Position numbers and translations under genes: made by a program. The notes beneath the pieces were generated by a model. It saw only the letters and a list, made by a program, of their open reading frames with translations, was not told the origin of the DNA and made no database searches. Positions 37,262 to 49,829 of a stretch of 49,964 nucleotides of DNA are shown here, piece by piece (the stretch's first letter is position 1; every line of letters begins with the position of its first letter). The stretch is from assembly GCA_900617975.1 (NCBI GenBank), contig UZAE01012258.1, positions 1-49,964 on the forward strand, in the 5' to 3' direction. The stretch is from Rodentolepis nana (taxonomy: Eukaryota; Platyhelminthes; Cestoda; Cyclophyllidea; Hymenolepididae).

Positions 37262-40032
37262 ATGGATGAAACAAGTGCTAATGAATTTGATGTAACGGAA
37301 CCTATTAAGGAACCCTCAATAAAAGAAGGCACAGGATCCTCGCTCTCTACTAAAGCAAACAGTGAAATCACTTCAAAAGAATCTATTTTAAAGCAAACGT
37401 TAAAGGAACTAAACCCCTTTCATCTGCCACATGAATTTAGATCACTGCCTAGAACTTTCGACGCAGAGGATTTCCAATTTCCTGCTTCTTACAGAGAGAA
37501 TACAAATAAAGAAGATTGTCTACTCGCCTATGCCGACAATTTTAAGCGACAATATAGCAAGCGCTTTCCTCAACGCACTCCACTCTTCTTGGCACCTAGA
37601 AATGAACTGGATGTGCGAAAATTCGTCTGCACCACCATTCGACCTACAAAACTACCCTTTGCTGCGCTCCATGACGCATCTGGTGTGGCTTCCTTCATCG
37701 CAGATTTCCTCCAAATATCCCCTCTTCTCCCTTGCAACGAGCTTCCTCAACGTCTAATGAGCCCTAGCACGACTCTCTCATTACAAGCTGGAACCTGTTT
37801 CGATTACTCTACTCTAATCTGTTCCCTTCTTATTGGTGTAGGCTACAACGCATATGTTGTTAGTGGATATGCTACTAGAGAGTGTTGCTTGAAGGACGAG
37901 TCTAGAAAAGAATGTCCAATTCTCATTGAAAAGCCTAAAGAAGTGGAAATGTACGATCCCCCTCCAGTGAGAAAGTACCAGGTCAAATCCATGAAAGATT
38001 TTGTTTCCAAGTATGAAATGTCAATGAAGATGAGAGAATTGATTGAGTCAAAAGAAGCAGAAGAAAAGAGAAAGAAGGAGGAGAAAGAGCAGAGAGATAA
38101 GGCTGAAGAACCCTTTCCAGATCCTCTCTATGGCCTACGAGTTCATTCATGGATTTTAATTCTACCCGGGAGTCGAGATGTCAAAGAAGCCTTTTTTATA
38201 GAACCATTTACCGGAGAAATGGTTGCACTTAAAACAAACATGTACTTGGGCATAGAAGCCGCCTGGAATGATAAAAATTTCTGGGTTAACTTGCAAGATT
38301 GCACAAATGGAATTGGTAATATGCGATATGATTTAAATAAACTGGAGGATTGGGAATTCCTGCTTCCTTTTGAATTTATGACCGAGGAACAAATTTCTAA
38401 ATTGGATGATAGAGTTCCACTTGTAGAAAGTCCTGTTTCGTGGACTCTTCCAATATCTCTTACTAATGTTCAGTACGACCAACGTTACCCTAATTATCAG
38501 AAAAGTGTAATATATAACCGAGTCAGGTTAACGAAATATTCACCGTATTCTCAAAAGGCCAATTTAATTACCAAGATAACAATCTTCAATGACAGAGATC
38601 TTAAAGATCCCATTGAAGAAAGAGAATATTTTGATCGTAGGAAAGATAGACTATTATCGAGAATAACAGATTTGAAAAGGGGTTGGATAAAAGAGTCATT
38701 TGATCATGGAAGAATGAACGATCAGCTGAAGGGACATTCTTATCTAATAGATGGTCACGAAGTAGATGATACAAGAATAATGGAATTCTACCCGAAATTA
38801 AGGATAGATGGACTGGCAAAACACGAACGAGACGGACCCATAATGAAAGAATGGTACGAGAATAGGGATGATCGTCTAATCTATCGAGAAACGCGTTTTG
38901 GACGAACGGTTAGGAAGTATGGACCTCCAGTAATAATCCAGAGCGGATCTCAACGAGAATCAGTCAATGAGTCAAGAACCACAAAAACAAGTTATAAAGA
39001 GATTGAGATGTGAGTAATGAGTCTGCTGGCATTATTTAAATGGAGATCTATGGATTCAATCCGTTGATAATTACTTATTTCAGCATTAAAGAACGCTTCT
39101 CAAGGAATCCTGACATTCCAGCCGATGAGGATGTTGAAGAGCGATTTTTTGACATAATTGGAGGAAAATATCACTTGAAATACCATATCGCTGATGATTT
39201 TATTTTTCCTTGCCGTAGAGAATTTAATAAGCCAATTTTGACTGATGATGTGAGACAAATAATCGAGCTTCAATCGGACACACATACTGTATTTCATGTA
39301 AGTTTTGCTACTTATAAGTTATTAAGTAGAAGGAAATAAACACTATCTAGTCACTTTTAGCCAAAGTTGAATCCACCGCACAAAACTAAAGCGGAAATCT
39401 ACCAGATGCTACTAGATCTAATAAAGTTAGAAAAGAATGCCAAAGAATCCGCGAGGGCGTCAGAGGCTGAAGCAAAATGCATTCTCAGCTTAAGAGCGTC
39501 TGAGGAATCGTACCCAGAACTGGAAGTAGGGCTATGGGACACGTTAAGAAATGAAGAAATGCACAAGTTGAGAATAGAGCTGGAAAAACATGCAAAAATG
39601 GAACTCAAGCACAAAAAGGAGACGGAATTAGATTACCTCACTCCATACTTGGATATGCTTGATTTAGATGGCGATAATTTAACTGCTGAGGATGCTAAAG
39701 TGCTTTGCAACGCATGTGAAGATGACTTACAACAACGTCTGTCTAGGCAGGGAGCCAAACTTCAAGCTAGATATGATGCTGAAAAGAACGATTTTCAAGA
39801 AAAACGAAAAGCAATTGAGTTGAATCAAGCGGATCTCACTAAAGATGAGGAGGCAGAATATTTGAAATACTGCCATGATACTTTGATACGACTAAGCACA
39901 CTGGAGGACTTGATCAAAGTTCATACAGAAACCACCCCTGAAAAACTCTCGTCACTCCAACACAAACTTCGATCAGATCCACGCCTGGCTCGTGTATTTG
40001 AGAACACTATTCAAGAGCAAGTTGGCATCTAA
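37262..40032 (+). CDS. DRC7: Dynein regulatory complex subunit 7 (CCDC135/lobo homologue), 877 aa
   Basis: Subunit of the nexin-dynein regulatory complex that links outer-doublet microtubules and controls ciliary and sperm-flagellar beating; lobo mutants of Drosophila affect sperm behaviour. Exons 37262-39009, 39084-39297, 39361-40032, with GT-AG introns and phases matching. Length equals that of animal DRC7 (about 874 aa). Landmarks: ELNPFHLPHEF at 49-59, the transglutaminase-like segment LQAGTCFDYSTLICSLLIG about 174-192 (C179), RVHSWILILPG about 293-303 (H295), FFIEP 311-315 (E314), a K/E-rich coiled coil about 252-283, and C-terminal helices ending QEQVGI. ATG 37262 is chosen because it opens the frame and an acceptor-like TTTTGTAG lies 9 bases upstream. 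Expected expression is in ciliated cells and testis. No canonical AATAAA follows the stop closely. Confidence 0.94.
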
Positions 40033-40412
40033 ATATTTGCCTAATTTTTATGATATTTAATTACCGGAAATATATCTGCCTGAACAATATGACTTCGAAA
40101 TGACTCTCACCTAAAATTAGCGTTGTGTACCAAGCGGCTCCTGAAATAAGTGACCTCACCTTTGACATTAGATTTTAACCCCAAAAGCACCCTAATACTT
40201 TACCAGGTGATGCAAACCTCAAACCCAACAGAACCAGCACGTGGTTATCTCAAAGTGGATACCTTCCTTCCCTTATTCCCAGGACAACAGATTTAAATTG
40301 ATTGATTTCAGGTTAAAGCAGCCCTCAAAGGAAAAATTCAAGATAGGCACATATATGTATGTAATACAACTCTTGTTATTCTACAAATACATTTGCAAAA
40401 ATCGTTATCTTT
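40033..40412. other. Convergent intergenic gap between DRC7 and the small surface-protein gene
   Basis: About 380 bases between two convergent stop codons. It must contain both 3' UTRs. No AATAAA is seen on either strand. Confidence 0.6.
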
Positions 40413-40765
40413 TTAATATCCTAGCATAAGCGCAGGTAGAAGAGGCACAGCAAGAGTAGAGGCAACGATGAGACCTATATAAGTAGGAAAAGCGATTTAA
40501 CAAAAAGCAAGTGAGATGTGAAGGGATGAGATGCACGAAACTTACTTGATGCAGATGTTGAAGTTGTAGTATCTTCCGCAAGGGGCATTGGGGAACTGGT
40601 TTCAAGAGCCTCTGTGGAACCTGCAGACACTTCACTTTCCTGTCCTGGTGCATCACTAAGAGGCGCAGCAGACTCGTCAGCAGACTCAGCAGGCTCCGAA
40701 CTCGCCCGAGTCACAATGGCAAGACACAAGACGAAAAGGACCAAAGCGCGCACGATGGAACACAT
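40413..40765 (-). CDS. Small secreted Ser/Thr/Glu-rich protein, probably GPI-anchored (93 aa)
   Basis: Two exons on the - strand: 40765-40546 and 40474-40413. The donor is GTAAGT, the acceptor TTATATAG, and the codon is split after its first base. Residues 1-23 form a signal peptide (MCSIVRALVLFVLCLAIVTR...). Residues about 24-73 are rich in Ser, Thr, Glu, Asp and Ala, with no Lys or Arg and a TTTSTSASS stretch suited to O-glycosylation. Residues 75-93 (LIVASTLAVPLLPALMLGY) are a hydrophobic C-terminus with no basic residue after it, the pattern of a GPI-attachment signal. The whole protein has no lysine. It looks like a miniature mucin-like or tegument/glycocalyx surface protein. I cannot name a family. 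A TATA box 35 bases upstream of the ATG supports a real, possibly strongly expressed, gene. Confidence 0.75.
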
Positions 40766-40799
40766 AATTTAATTTAATCTCAAAGCCGAGTTCATGCCA

Positions 40800-40805
40800 T
40801 TTATA
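40800..40805 (-). promoter_or_regulatory. TATA box of the small surface-protein gene
   Basis: TATAAA on the - strand (TTTATA on +), 35 bases upstream of the ATG at 40765, implying a very short 5' leader. Placed about 70 bases from the stop of the next candidate gene upstream. Confidence 0.45.
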
Positions 40806-40872
40806 AAAATGGGTGATTAGCCACTTAAAGTTAAGTTTGTTGTTGACTGGTTAAGACAGTTGATGTGAGAGG

Positions 40873-41510
40873 TTAGTTCAACCATTCAGCGATGAAATTA
40901 AAACTACAAGTTGGTGCTGGTGTATAACCAGGCCTACTATTGGCCAAAATTGAAGGTGCAAGGACTCGAAAAATCAATTTACAAGTGTGAACATCAATCA
41001 TCGCTGAAGCTCTAAAACCGTAATCATAGGTACGGAATCCGGTTGGCCGCATAAGATAGGGCAATTTTTTGCCATTGAACTCTACCAGAACTCGGCCTAA
41101 TCTATAATTTTAATTCTTTTTTTTTCCAATTTATCCCTTATTTATGAAGTGTTGCATGCAAATCGTAACTCGGTAAAATTTCTGGCGAAGGTTTAGCTCT
41201 GATCGACATTAATTAATATGAATCTTCGAATTCCAACGCAGTACATCGCTTCCAACTACCAAGGCTTTACTTCGCAATTAGTTAGCCCAGTTGCTAACTT
41301 AGAACCTCCAAGAGGTTTACTTATCATTTAAATTCAAAAAAACGTACCCACTTACTTAAGTTAAGATATCCCACCTACCATTAAATTTGGAGAATCAGTA
41401 ACCAAAGTCACAACTTTAGTTGGCACCAAATCGTAGAACTGCCGAATTGTAAGTGCCAATGAACCGGAGCCAGATTGTAGAGGTTTAGAATAGAGCACAA
41501 ATTGTCCCAT
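40873..41510 (-). CDS. Candidate two-exon gene, unrecognised (about 119 aa)
   Basis: Proposed exons on the - strand: 41510-41375 and 41096-40873. The donor is AG/GTGGGA and the acceptor GATTAG. The frame joins as ..TDSPNLMVG/RVLVEFNGKKLPYL.. and ends at TAA 40873. ATG 41510 (MGQFVLYSKPLQSG) is the first Met after an in-frame stop upstream. Both segments look protein-like (LALTIRQFYDLVPTKVVTLV; YDYGFRASAMIDVHTCKLIF) and contain Cys residues. I do not recognise the family. An alternative donor (ATG/GTAGGT at 41379) would join out of frame and soon stop. A Cys-containing segment further upstream (about 41600-41660, ..AIAQMTHFNCP) could be an additional exon. It might instead be a decayed gene. 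Confidence 0.33.
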
Positions 41511-44500
41511 GGGCCAAAAGGGGGTAATCGATAGTGAGAAAGAAAAATGTGGGGGAGGGGGGTTGGTGGTAGATGAGATGGTTTGTCCTTGTGTATATAT
41601 ATCGAAATACCTGGGCAGTTAAAGTGAGTCATTTGGGCAATGGCACTGGTGAGGTACGAGGGCAGTTGCACTTTTAAAACAAACGAGACGTGAATCGATG
41701 AGCTCGTCTAAACAGGGCCATAATGGTCCCAAATTCACGCGGGGGGGGGGGGGGTTAGCACAAACAGCCATTGTCTTATTTCCTTCATTTGGACAAGTCT
41801 AAACCGAAAAAAATTAATCGCACAAATTTTTAGGCTAATATTCCCTTTATCACTGGAATTACATTTATAGTTTTCGTGCTTGGGTGTATTAAAATGACAG
41901 TGTCAGAAGTTATAAACATTTTTCACCTTGGCTTGGAAATGCGATTCTCATTAGCTCTAAAGAGCTCTGGAGAGCAAGCTACCTGCATTCTTTTTATCAT
42001 CGACGATTTTTGTAGTTCCAATTGATGTCCCCCCCTAAATCCTATGGGACGCAAAGCCTTCGTCATTAATTCATTACATTTTCTACGAACGTTATTTTTG
42101 ATAGCGAAAAAAATTCGCGTTTTTTGTTATTCTTTTGTTGAAGTACCAATTAAGAACTCTCATTGAAGTGGAAGGTAAAATTAAAAATGTGATTCCAATG
42201 CAGGTAGACACTCCTTTATGTGGCAAATGGTTTAAATAAGTATTATTTTAGTGAAATAAAATGAAATTCGTTTCCGTTAGCGGCTAATGTCCTAAAGTAC
42301 TTCTATGCATGGATACCTGAATAAAATTGAAAATTAGCTGCAAACATGAAACGTAATTTATTATGCCTCAGAGGGTGTAAACACGTTGTTAAATAGTTAC
42401 CTTTCAGAGTTTCGTTTCAAATCAATACATTATTCCATTTGTGAGGCTCTTTGAATGCTCTGGGATGCCATGGGGAAACAAAAAAGGTACCCCCCCCCCA
42501 AAAAGATCGAAATCGTCAGGAAGAAGTTTTGTAGGCAAAGTTTTGCTGATGTTGGTTTTACACAAGGAATTGACATAAAAGCCCAACCTTATTCAACATT
42601 CAATAAAGGTTCAAGTGTTGCAGACACTAGACATTTTTATAAATATTCCACTTTCAATGCTTAAAGTGCATTTTCTACAGGGTTCCTTAAATTAATAAAT
42701 ATTATCAAAAATTGGCGCAATTTGAATAGATCCTCCTTTCTCTGAGTTTGTTGAGCACCCAGTGAGTGGAGTGTCCAACCTTAGTGGTTAAATCTCACTA
42801 ATAACGGAGATGGTAGAATTTGAGTTTCGCGCCAAAAGGACCCAATGAAGCTACTCCAACACCCAGGAGGTGCGTTAGAAAAAAACGCTTTCTCTAGGAG
42901 CCTTTTGCTTATAGTATTGCAGTGATGGAAGCCTTTCGTTAACGATTTATCATGGCTCAACTATTTTTTCCGCCGTCATTTTGCATTTAGAGAAGTCGTC
43001 AATAGGAGACATGTTCTTTTCTAAATATTTCTCAACTGGTGAACTGGTCGGCTTAAAAATCAATAGTAGTCAAGTTTTGTGTTGCCTCAAGTCCCGAGTT
43101 TCAGGACTACTTTAAGCTATACCACCTGACAGGCCTGATAAGGAAGAAGTCTATTTTAGAGGAATCAATTAGAAAAAATCTCCATTTTTCGAGAAAGTGT
43201 CACATTATAAAAGAATGTGTTAAAAAAACAAATTACTTAACACTGCAATGTACGCCAAACCAGTCGACAATTGAGATTGTTAGTTAGATAAAATTGGAAA
43301 TTGGACTTAGTTTCAGGAAATGTAATTACCTCAGAGTGTCCCCTTGTCATGAAATGATTCAATTAAAGATCTCCTGGCTATCTTCTTAAGGTGCAGATCG
43401 CCAAAGGTACTAATTCAAATTAAATGAACCAAGTCGGGAAATATGAATATGTTCTCTCGAATGTGTTTCATGCACCTTTACCTGAAGGACACTCACAAAT
43501 CGGCTCATAATGACGCAATTCATTCAAGCGTTTTGTTCATTCTTCAACATTTTCATATGCGAAGGCATTAGAGTAAATGGTGTGCCTGGTGCATTGACAG
43601 GAACAACACAGTACTAAAGAAATTAAATTAGGATTATTGACGTTTTCGTAAACTTTTCGTCTTGTTTTTTTTAAATTTTACTAAGCATTTTCGAAACTTA
43701 TCGATTTATCGACTACGAGTAGGCTGGCGAACACCAGTGTTTTTATTGCATGTTTAGAAGAGCAAACATTGAGCTGATTGTGCTTTTAATTAAAATTTTA
43801 CCAAGATTTTATTGTTTACTGCAAAATCGGAGTCGAAAATGAATTTCAGTTACAAATTTAAACATGCCACTGGTGAAGACTAAAATCGTTTTGGCCTTAG
43901 GATCAATTGTAGCGTGGAGATTTAGAGCATTTCAGCAGTTGGCAAAAGGGTGTATCCAAAAAATTACCTCAGGAAGCAAGATTTCGGCTTTATAAGAATT
44001 TGGGGGTTAACAATGAATTAGTTGTGTAGAGAGTAGTGGGTCATCACAAACCTAAAAGAAAAAGTCATGGCCGACCAATTCAGGAACATTTGGAACATTG
44101 TGGTCTCTATGCTGCCCAGGGTACTGTGAGAGATGGCGGACTTAGTTCTAATAGGAAGTATGAAGACAGAGAGATGTCAGGAAATGAGTGAGGCACTTTC
44201 GAGTAAGAGCTAGAAAGCCCAAACACTGGGGGGGAGGGGTTTGCTGGGCTAGACAATAGCAACGAATGGGAGGGGGGGGGGTTATTACAATGACACTGAG
44301 CGGATTACATATGGTGGTGGTGGAAGGTACTGAAATTTGCCGAGACCGACCACCAATTTGGGTTGGCATTAGACACCAAACATCGACTGAAAACGGATTG
44401 CAATTTAGTGCTTAACTAGTCCAATTTTATAGTATGTAGATCAACTCAATTTTATTGGTTTGAAACACTTTTACCAACATTTACTTCAATCGATGTCAAG

Positions 44501-46160
44501 AAGAGTAAATATGGAATTAACTAAACAAAAAATTTTTGTATACATCCCGATCGATTACTAATTTAACTCATGAAACTTCGAAATTTCAGTTCCTCAGTGA
44601 GAGAAAAAAAATTTTGAAAAAGAATGGCATCGCTATAACCCCAAATAAAGCACAAATTATTAAGTTACTCAAAATAGAATGCCTAAAATGGAACACCTTA
44701 ATTTAACTTAGTTTGTTATCATAAAATTAACCACCTAAAAAATTCGATAAAAAGAATATCCGAGACTACGAATTGTAGCAGTTAAGAGTGCATGCTCTTA
44801 TCGAATTCCGATAAATACGAACACTAACCGCGCAAATCCTTTCTTGAACGCGTTAGTAATGAGCGAAATCACCTTTCTCCGCGTTTTCCATTAAGGTTGC
44901 CCTAACATGAGCCATATTGGTTATGGCTGCGATAAACTCAAAATTTGCCTTGCATTAAAGGTCAAATATGGGCTTTTGTTCTAATTCTGAGAGAGATTTG
45001 CTCAAGCATAAGGGGATTACAACACATAACCCTGGAGACATAACCAACTGAATCTCTAGGGGAGGACGAGGGGGTGGGGGGATTATACGAAGCGATGAGT
45101 CTTGGCAAAACCCTCTTGTACGAAATTGCGCCCGAAATGTGCTTAGCTGCCTCAATATTATCGAACAGACAGAGAATTTGGCGTGAATAACGTTTATTGT
45201 GTTAGCGTGTTACAGTCACACGGCTTGGACATTGAAATGCGATTAAGTTTATTAGATAAATCAGTAACTATTGATTAGTGGTTGGCTGATGGGTCACCAC
45301 GCTCACGATCGCACTTGCTCTCGACAAGATAAAATGTTTGGTTTCGCAAGAGATCTCCTCGTTGGGCCATGATAGCGTTGTACACTCTCGAGATCAATAA
45401 GTAAATCGTCATAGTGAAGTTAACTTCTTTGTTTAATGTTCCCTAGGCCATCAGATAACCAAAAATCGAAGAAATTCTAACTGCGGCGCTTTTAAAACCA
45501 CTTTCAAGGACGAGACGAAGCATCTTTTGACTAGATCACATTCTAGTGTGTTATGTAGTGAGTGGGTGGAACTGCAAATAGCGGAAAGTCGGACATAAGT
45601 TGGCTCAAAAATTTGACCATCATTCTTGGAAACCTTCATTATTGAATTTGTAGTGGCTCAGATGTCATCGCATTTCTCAAACCATGGAGGTCGAAAGTGC
45701 GAGGATCTACAATCCGAAAAAAACGTAGAATGAAACATAAATCATGGATGATATTTTTAGGCAAAAACGGTTAGAGACCAGACTCAGAACCCGCTCCATT
45801 GGTATAGGTCAGGCTCTATGGGAGCCTAAATCTTCGCTTTTGAAGTGTTTGAATTAAAATTAGGTTTAATTACGGGCAATGCTTAATTAGCAGAAATCTT
45901 AATTAGGCTGGAAGTTGCAATTTAGTGCAGGAAATTTGCAAAAAAAATACTGTTCATTTAGGTTAAACTGAAATTAAAGCTAAATTTTGTAAGGGGTGTC
46001 GAATAATAGCTACCACAGTGGATGGCTGAGGTTATTAGAAACCAAACAAAATAAATACAGTAAATGAGAACTAACCTAATGTCGATCACTTTGAATTCCA
46101 TTTAATCGAGCAATTGTATCGAACAATGGACTGGACAGGGAGGGAGGGAGGTTGGTTTGT
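41511..46160. other. Gene-poor AT-rich region
   Basis: No supported gene, RNA or transposon. Contains G tracts at 41740-41754 and around 44230-44281, and scattered short open frames without motifs (for example 42455-42664, 45451-45639). Confidence 0.5.
41740..41754. repeat. Poly-G tract
   Basis: Fifteen consecutive G residues (with one more preceding C-G step). Confidence 0.9.
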
Positions 46161-46162
46161 TT

Positions 46163-46408
46163 TAACGTGAAAAAGTTGAGAGGCCGGGGTAGGGAAACAG
46201 AAGAGTGTTTCAAAGATGTCAAAGAGACAGACACAAAAGTAGGAAAAAGGTGAGGGAGATACTGTGGAAGTGGTGGAATATGACATAAAGTGTGGTCATG
46301 ATGGTTTGAAGACAGAAGTCAACTGCCGGTTAGTAGACTTTTTTGCCGTATGATGAGTATACGTTGCCCAGGGTGCACCACGTGGAGGTAAGTCTATCGC
46401 ACACCCCT
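46163..46408 (-). repeat. SINE-like repeat, tail-less
   Basis: Antisense copy containing the body and the full head (GGAGGTAAGTCTATCGCACACCCC at the right end) but lacking the 3' tail. The left junction is not sharp. Confidence 0.82.
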
Positions 46409-49400
46409 CTTTTGAACATAAGGTTAATTTGATTGATACTGCTCACGAAACCGTTCAGAAATGCCAGTCAGTAATGAAATGATCATTTTTTGAAGAATTT
46501 AACAATGGCACATATCCATTATCTTACATACGGAATGGTAAAATATCAAACGAAGGTTCAAAGGTTCTAGCTGATAAAATCACATGCTTTCATTGTAAAC
46601 TCTAAAAAATTTTGTGCTTTTTGACAAATTTGTACTTTTTCACCATTTTGGGAAACGCTTTTAAGGGATACAATATTGTCAAGTGCAAAATTTACCAACA
46701 AAAATAAATCCGGTTGTCATTCTAGCAAACCTCGCACTACTTCCAATGTATCGTAGAAACATAGTCTAATAGACACCCTTGGCTAAAACTTTTATTCCAC
46801 AAAGTCGAATGACTACCCCATCACTTCAATAATATTGATTTTAATTGATTTTCGCATAAAGTGTGTGACCGGCCTGCATGATTCCCCTGTGCTTTATGGC
46901 AGGTTGATATCATCATCGCGTTGCTTTGTCCAGTAGTGCAGCATAAAAGTGACAGCGGTAGGTCATATTGATTTTCTTCAACTTCCGAGACCGTCTCATG
47001 TATCTATTCAATGAGTTTGCAATTACTAACCTAAGCCTTAACGCGATCTAGTAAAGATGCACTTCTTCAAAGTCATTTCGGTTGTGAACTTTGTTCCAAA
47101 CCATTAACTACCAACCAGTAGAAAAAAATATTCCTGTCAAGATTCAATCTTGAAATGCACATTTCTCCAGTTGCTTCAATATAGAATTGTAGTAATTAGA
47201 GAGCTCAACTCCAGGGTATAATACAAATTAATGGATTGATGATTGAAGAAGAGTTTCTTTGACAGAAAGAACCCGGGAAGCATTCTTCTCTTTCCCATCA
47301 CAAAAATGCTTCAAATCGAAAACGTCAGATTGATCTAAAGCTCGTTTATGAAATCGTTGACCAACACAAATGTCTGATGACGGTATTGCGCCATAAGGAA
47401 ACCCGAATTTTCTCGCATCTTTGATTGGTTATTCCCAACCAGGGTAGTTGGCCAATCGCCTACTAAGGACATCAAATCCTTGACCTCTGACAACTTCACT
47501 AATAAGGATGATAACTCTCTTCATACCTACCACTTTCAAATGGCTCTGATAGTAAAATTCAAAATTTACTGAGTGGTTGCTTTCTGTACTGCTAAAAGTA
47601 TCAAATAATAAAAGAGTTTTCATATTTATTTGCAATCTCTCATTGGACAAGAGAACTTCTGCGTGAAATTTTACTTGACATGGAATTTTCGCCTTTACTA
47701 ATAAATGTTAATTAAGAAAACAGATGAGGATGTTCAACTTGGCTAACTGAGCTAAGTCGCTTCCCTTCTTCCTCTCCTTCTACATCTTCTACGACTGGAA
47801 TCGTTAAACAAATATTCAAAGGTTTTTTTGCCTTGGCAACGGCAATGTCTCACTTGCGTGCTCGTTAAATTCGGAAAAATGACGAGGGAGGGGGGGGGCC
47901 CTTATGATGACAAGCCAATGAAATTGCAAGTTCCAGGTAGGAGATAAGTGAAATTTCAAATTGTATAATTTAGTCAATTCTATTACAACCTTACTCTTTG
48001 CATAACCCGTAGCCAGGCAAAAAAGATGGCGGTTTTCAATTGCGAGAAAGCTACCAAAATCGACTAACACTAATTATGTTGAGTTTATGTGATGTGACTA
48101 TCAAAATGGTACGCTTATGTATCAAGAAGTTTAATTTTACTTCATATTTGTGTATTCGAGTACTACAGTGTTTACGACAACGGGCAGAATTCAGACTTCA
48201 CTACCAGTCTCCTGAACTATACTTGTCACTTGTAAAGGCGGGTCTGCGATTCATCATCACAGCATTTATTCAAATTCAACCTGAAAAAAAACAGGAAAAA
48301 ACCCGATCGAAGTTGAAGTAGTTGTTTGCTTTACAATTAGATATTAACTCGAGCACGCGCAAGTGTGTGTGTGCGCGCGTGACGCTTGTGACTATAAATC
48401 GCATCTGTTCCATGTGATCATTTAAGGGAATTTTGTTATTCATGCATGGTTTCAGGTGTGAGGATTTTGCTAAAAATAACCCCTCCTCAGTTTAACCTAA
48501 TGGTATCACGTTCCCTTATTTCCATCGAGACCTTACCTCCAATTAACTTTCCCATTACACGTTGAAATATTTTAGTTTCGACACTGTGCCACAACGCAGT
48601 TTTGGGAGTTTAAGGAATCGACTACCCAAGCCTCGAACCCATGTCACTTAATTATAGGCTAGCTACGAGCTTCTTGTATTCGAACTCGCCTAAAACCGTC
48701 AACACTAAACAGACTTTTCTATAAAAGTTAATTAAAATTAAATTGGTAATTTTGTAGTCAAACGATAGCGTATGAGATTTTCATCAATCGTAAATGATGG
48801 CACTTTTCAAGATGTTGCATAAATGTGCGATTATAACACTTCTTGAACTTTCTTAAGTAAATTCCACAAACTCATTTGGGTAGACTGCTCAATTGTCTAT
48901 GGGTCCACATTCTCGTCTTCCTTCCCCCCCCCCCGTATTAATCACCGAAACCCAACCAACCGGCCCCCCACCCCCGTCCCTCTCCCCCATTAACTCCGAT
49001 TGCCTTAGCTGTTAAAAATCCTCAAATGAACATTGGCATAGATCACATCTTTAACGGACCATATGACGTCCTATTTGGAGTACATATCCAACGCGTAGTC
49101 CAACTTTTCAGTTCCCCGTGACGCTGAGAGTATTTGAGTAGTGCTTTCACAAAGGGGCACTAGAGTATCCTTTTGTATTCCCTACGCAATACATTTCAAC
49201 TATTGTAAATACGCATGACAACCAAACTACCCTTGTTCACGCCTCAGTACTTACGGTATATCATTGCGGCTCAATGTTTACCAACCATGCAGTCATATTT
49301 GAATTCAACGTTTTAAGCTAACACGTAGCACAAGTGTCATAGTCAGCTTTAAAAATCAAGATAAAACATAGAATGCTTATTTGAAATTCTGTTGCAAAGA

Positions 49401-49524
49401 GTGAAGTGTGTGTGTGTGCCTGTGTGTTTGCTTTGCTAATTGTGTCCACTCGATAGGTGACCCTTGACCCACTTGTAGTAAAATTTCAATCACAGTCCAA
49501 ACTTATTCACCTTCAGTAAACGCA
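46409..49524. other. Intergenic region without recognisable features
   Basis: Contains a GT/GC-rich patch (48362-48382), a second GT patch (49407-49428) and C runs near 48927-48980. No exon or RNA gene is supported. Confidence 0.5.
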
Positions 49525-49829
49525 AACATTTATTTATTTATTTATATCAAATGGCAGGCGTTTTGATAGTTATCATTAGCCCTTTAGTTGACTTCAGGCT
49601 TCACAGAGGGGAAGGAACATCAAAGTGAAACAAAAGTCCAGAGGGGGAGGGGGAACAGAAGAGTGCTTCAAAGACGAAGGTAGAAAAAAAGGTGAGGTGA
49701 GTACTGTGAAAGTGGTCGAATGTGACATACAGTGGGGTGATGGTAGTTTGGAGTGAGAAGTCAAATGCCAGTTAATAGACTTTTTCACCGTATGAGTATA
49801 CGTTGCCCAGGGTGCACCACGTGGAGGTA
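49525..49829 (-). repeat. SINE-like repeat, head slightly truncated
   Basis: Antisense copy with a clear (ATTT)n tail at the left (ATTTATTTATTTATATCAAA) and body. It ends at CACGTGGAGGTAA, losing the final 20 bases of the family head. The flank shows no clear target duplication. Confidence 0.87.

Noticed and set aside
43900..44110. Possible transposase-like segment near 43920-44100
   Set aside because: Short phrases look peptide-like, but stops are frequent and no DDE or helix-turn-helix motif, inverted repeat or target duplication is visible.
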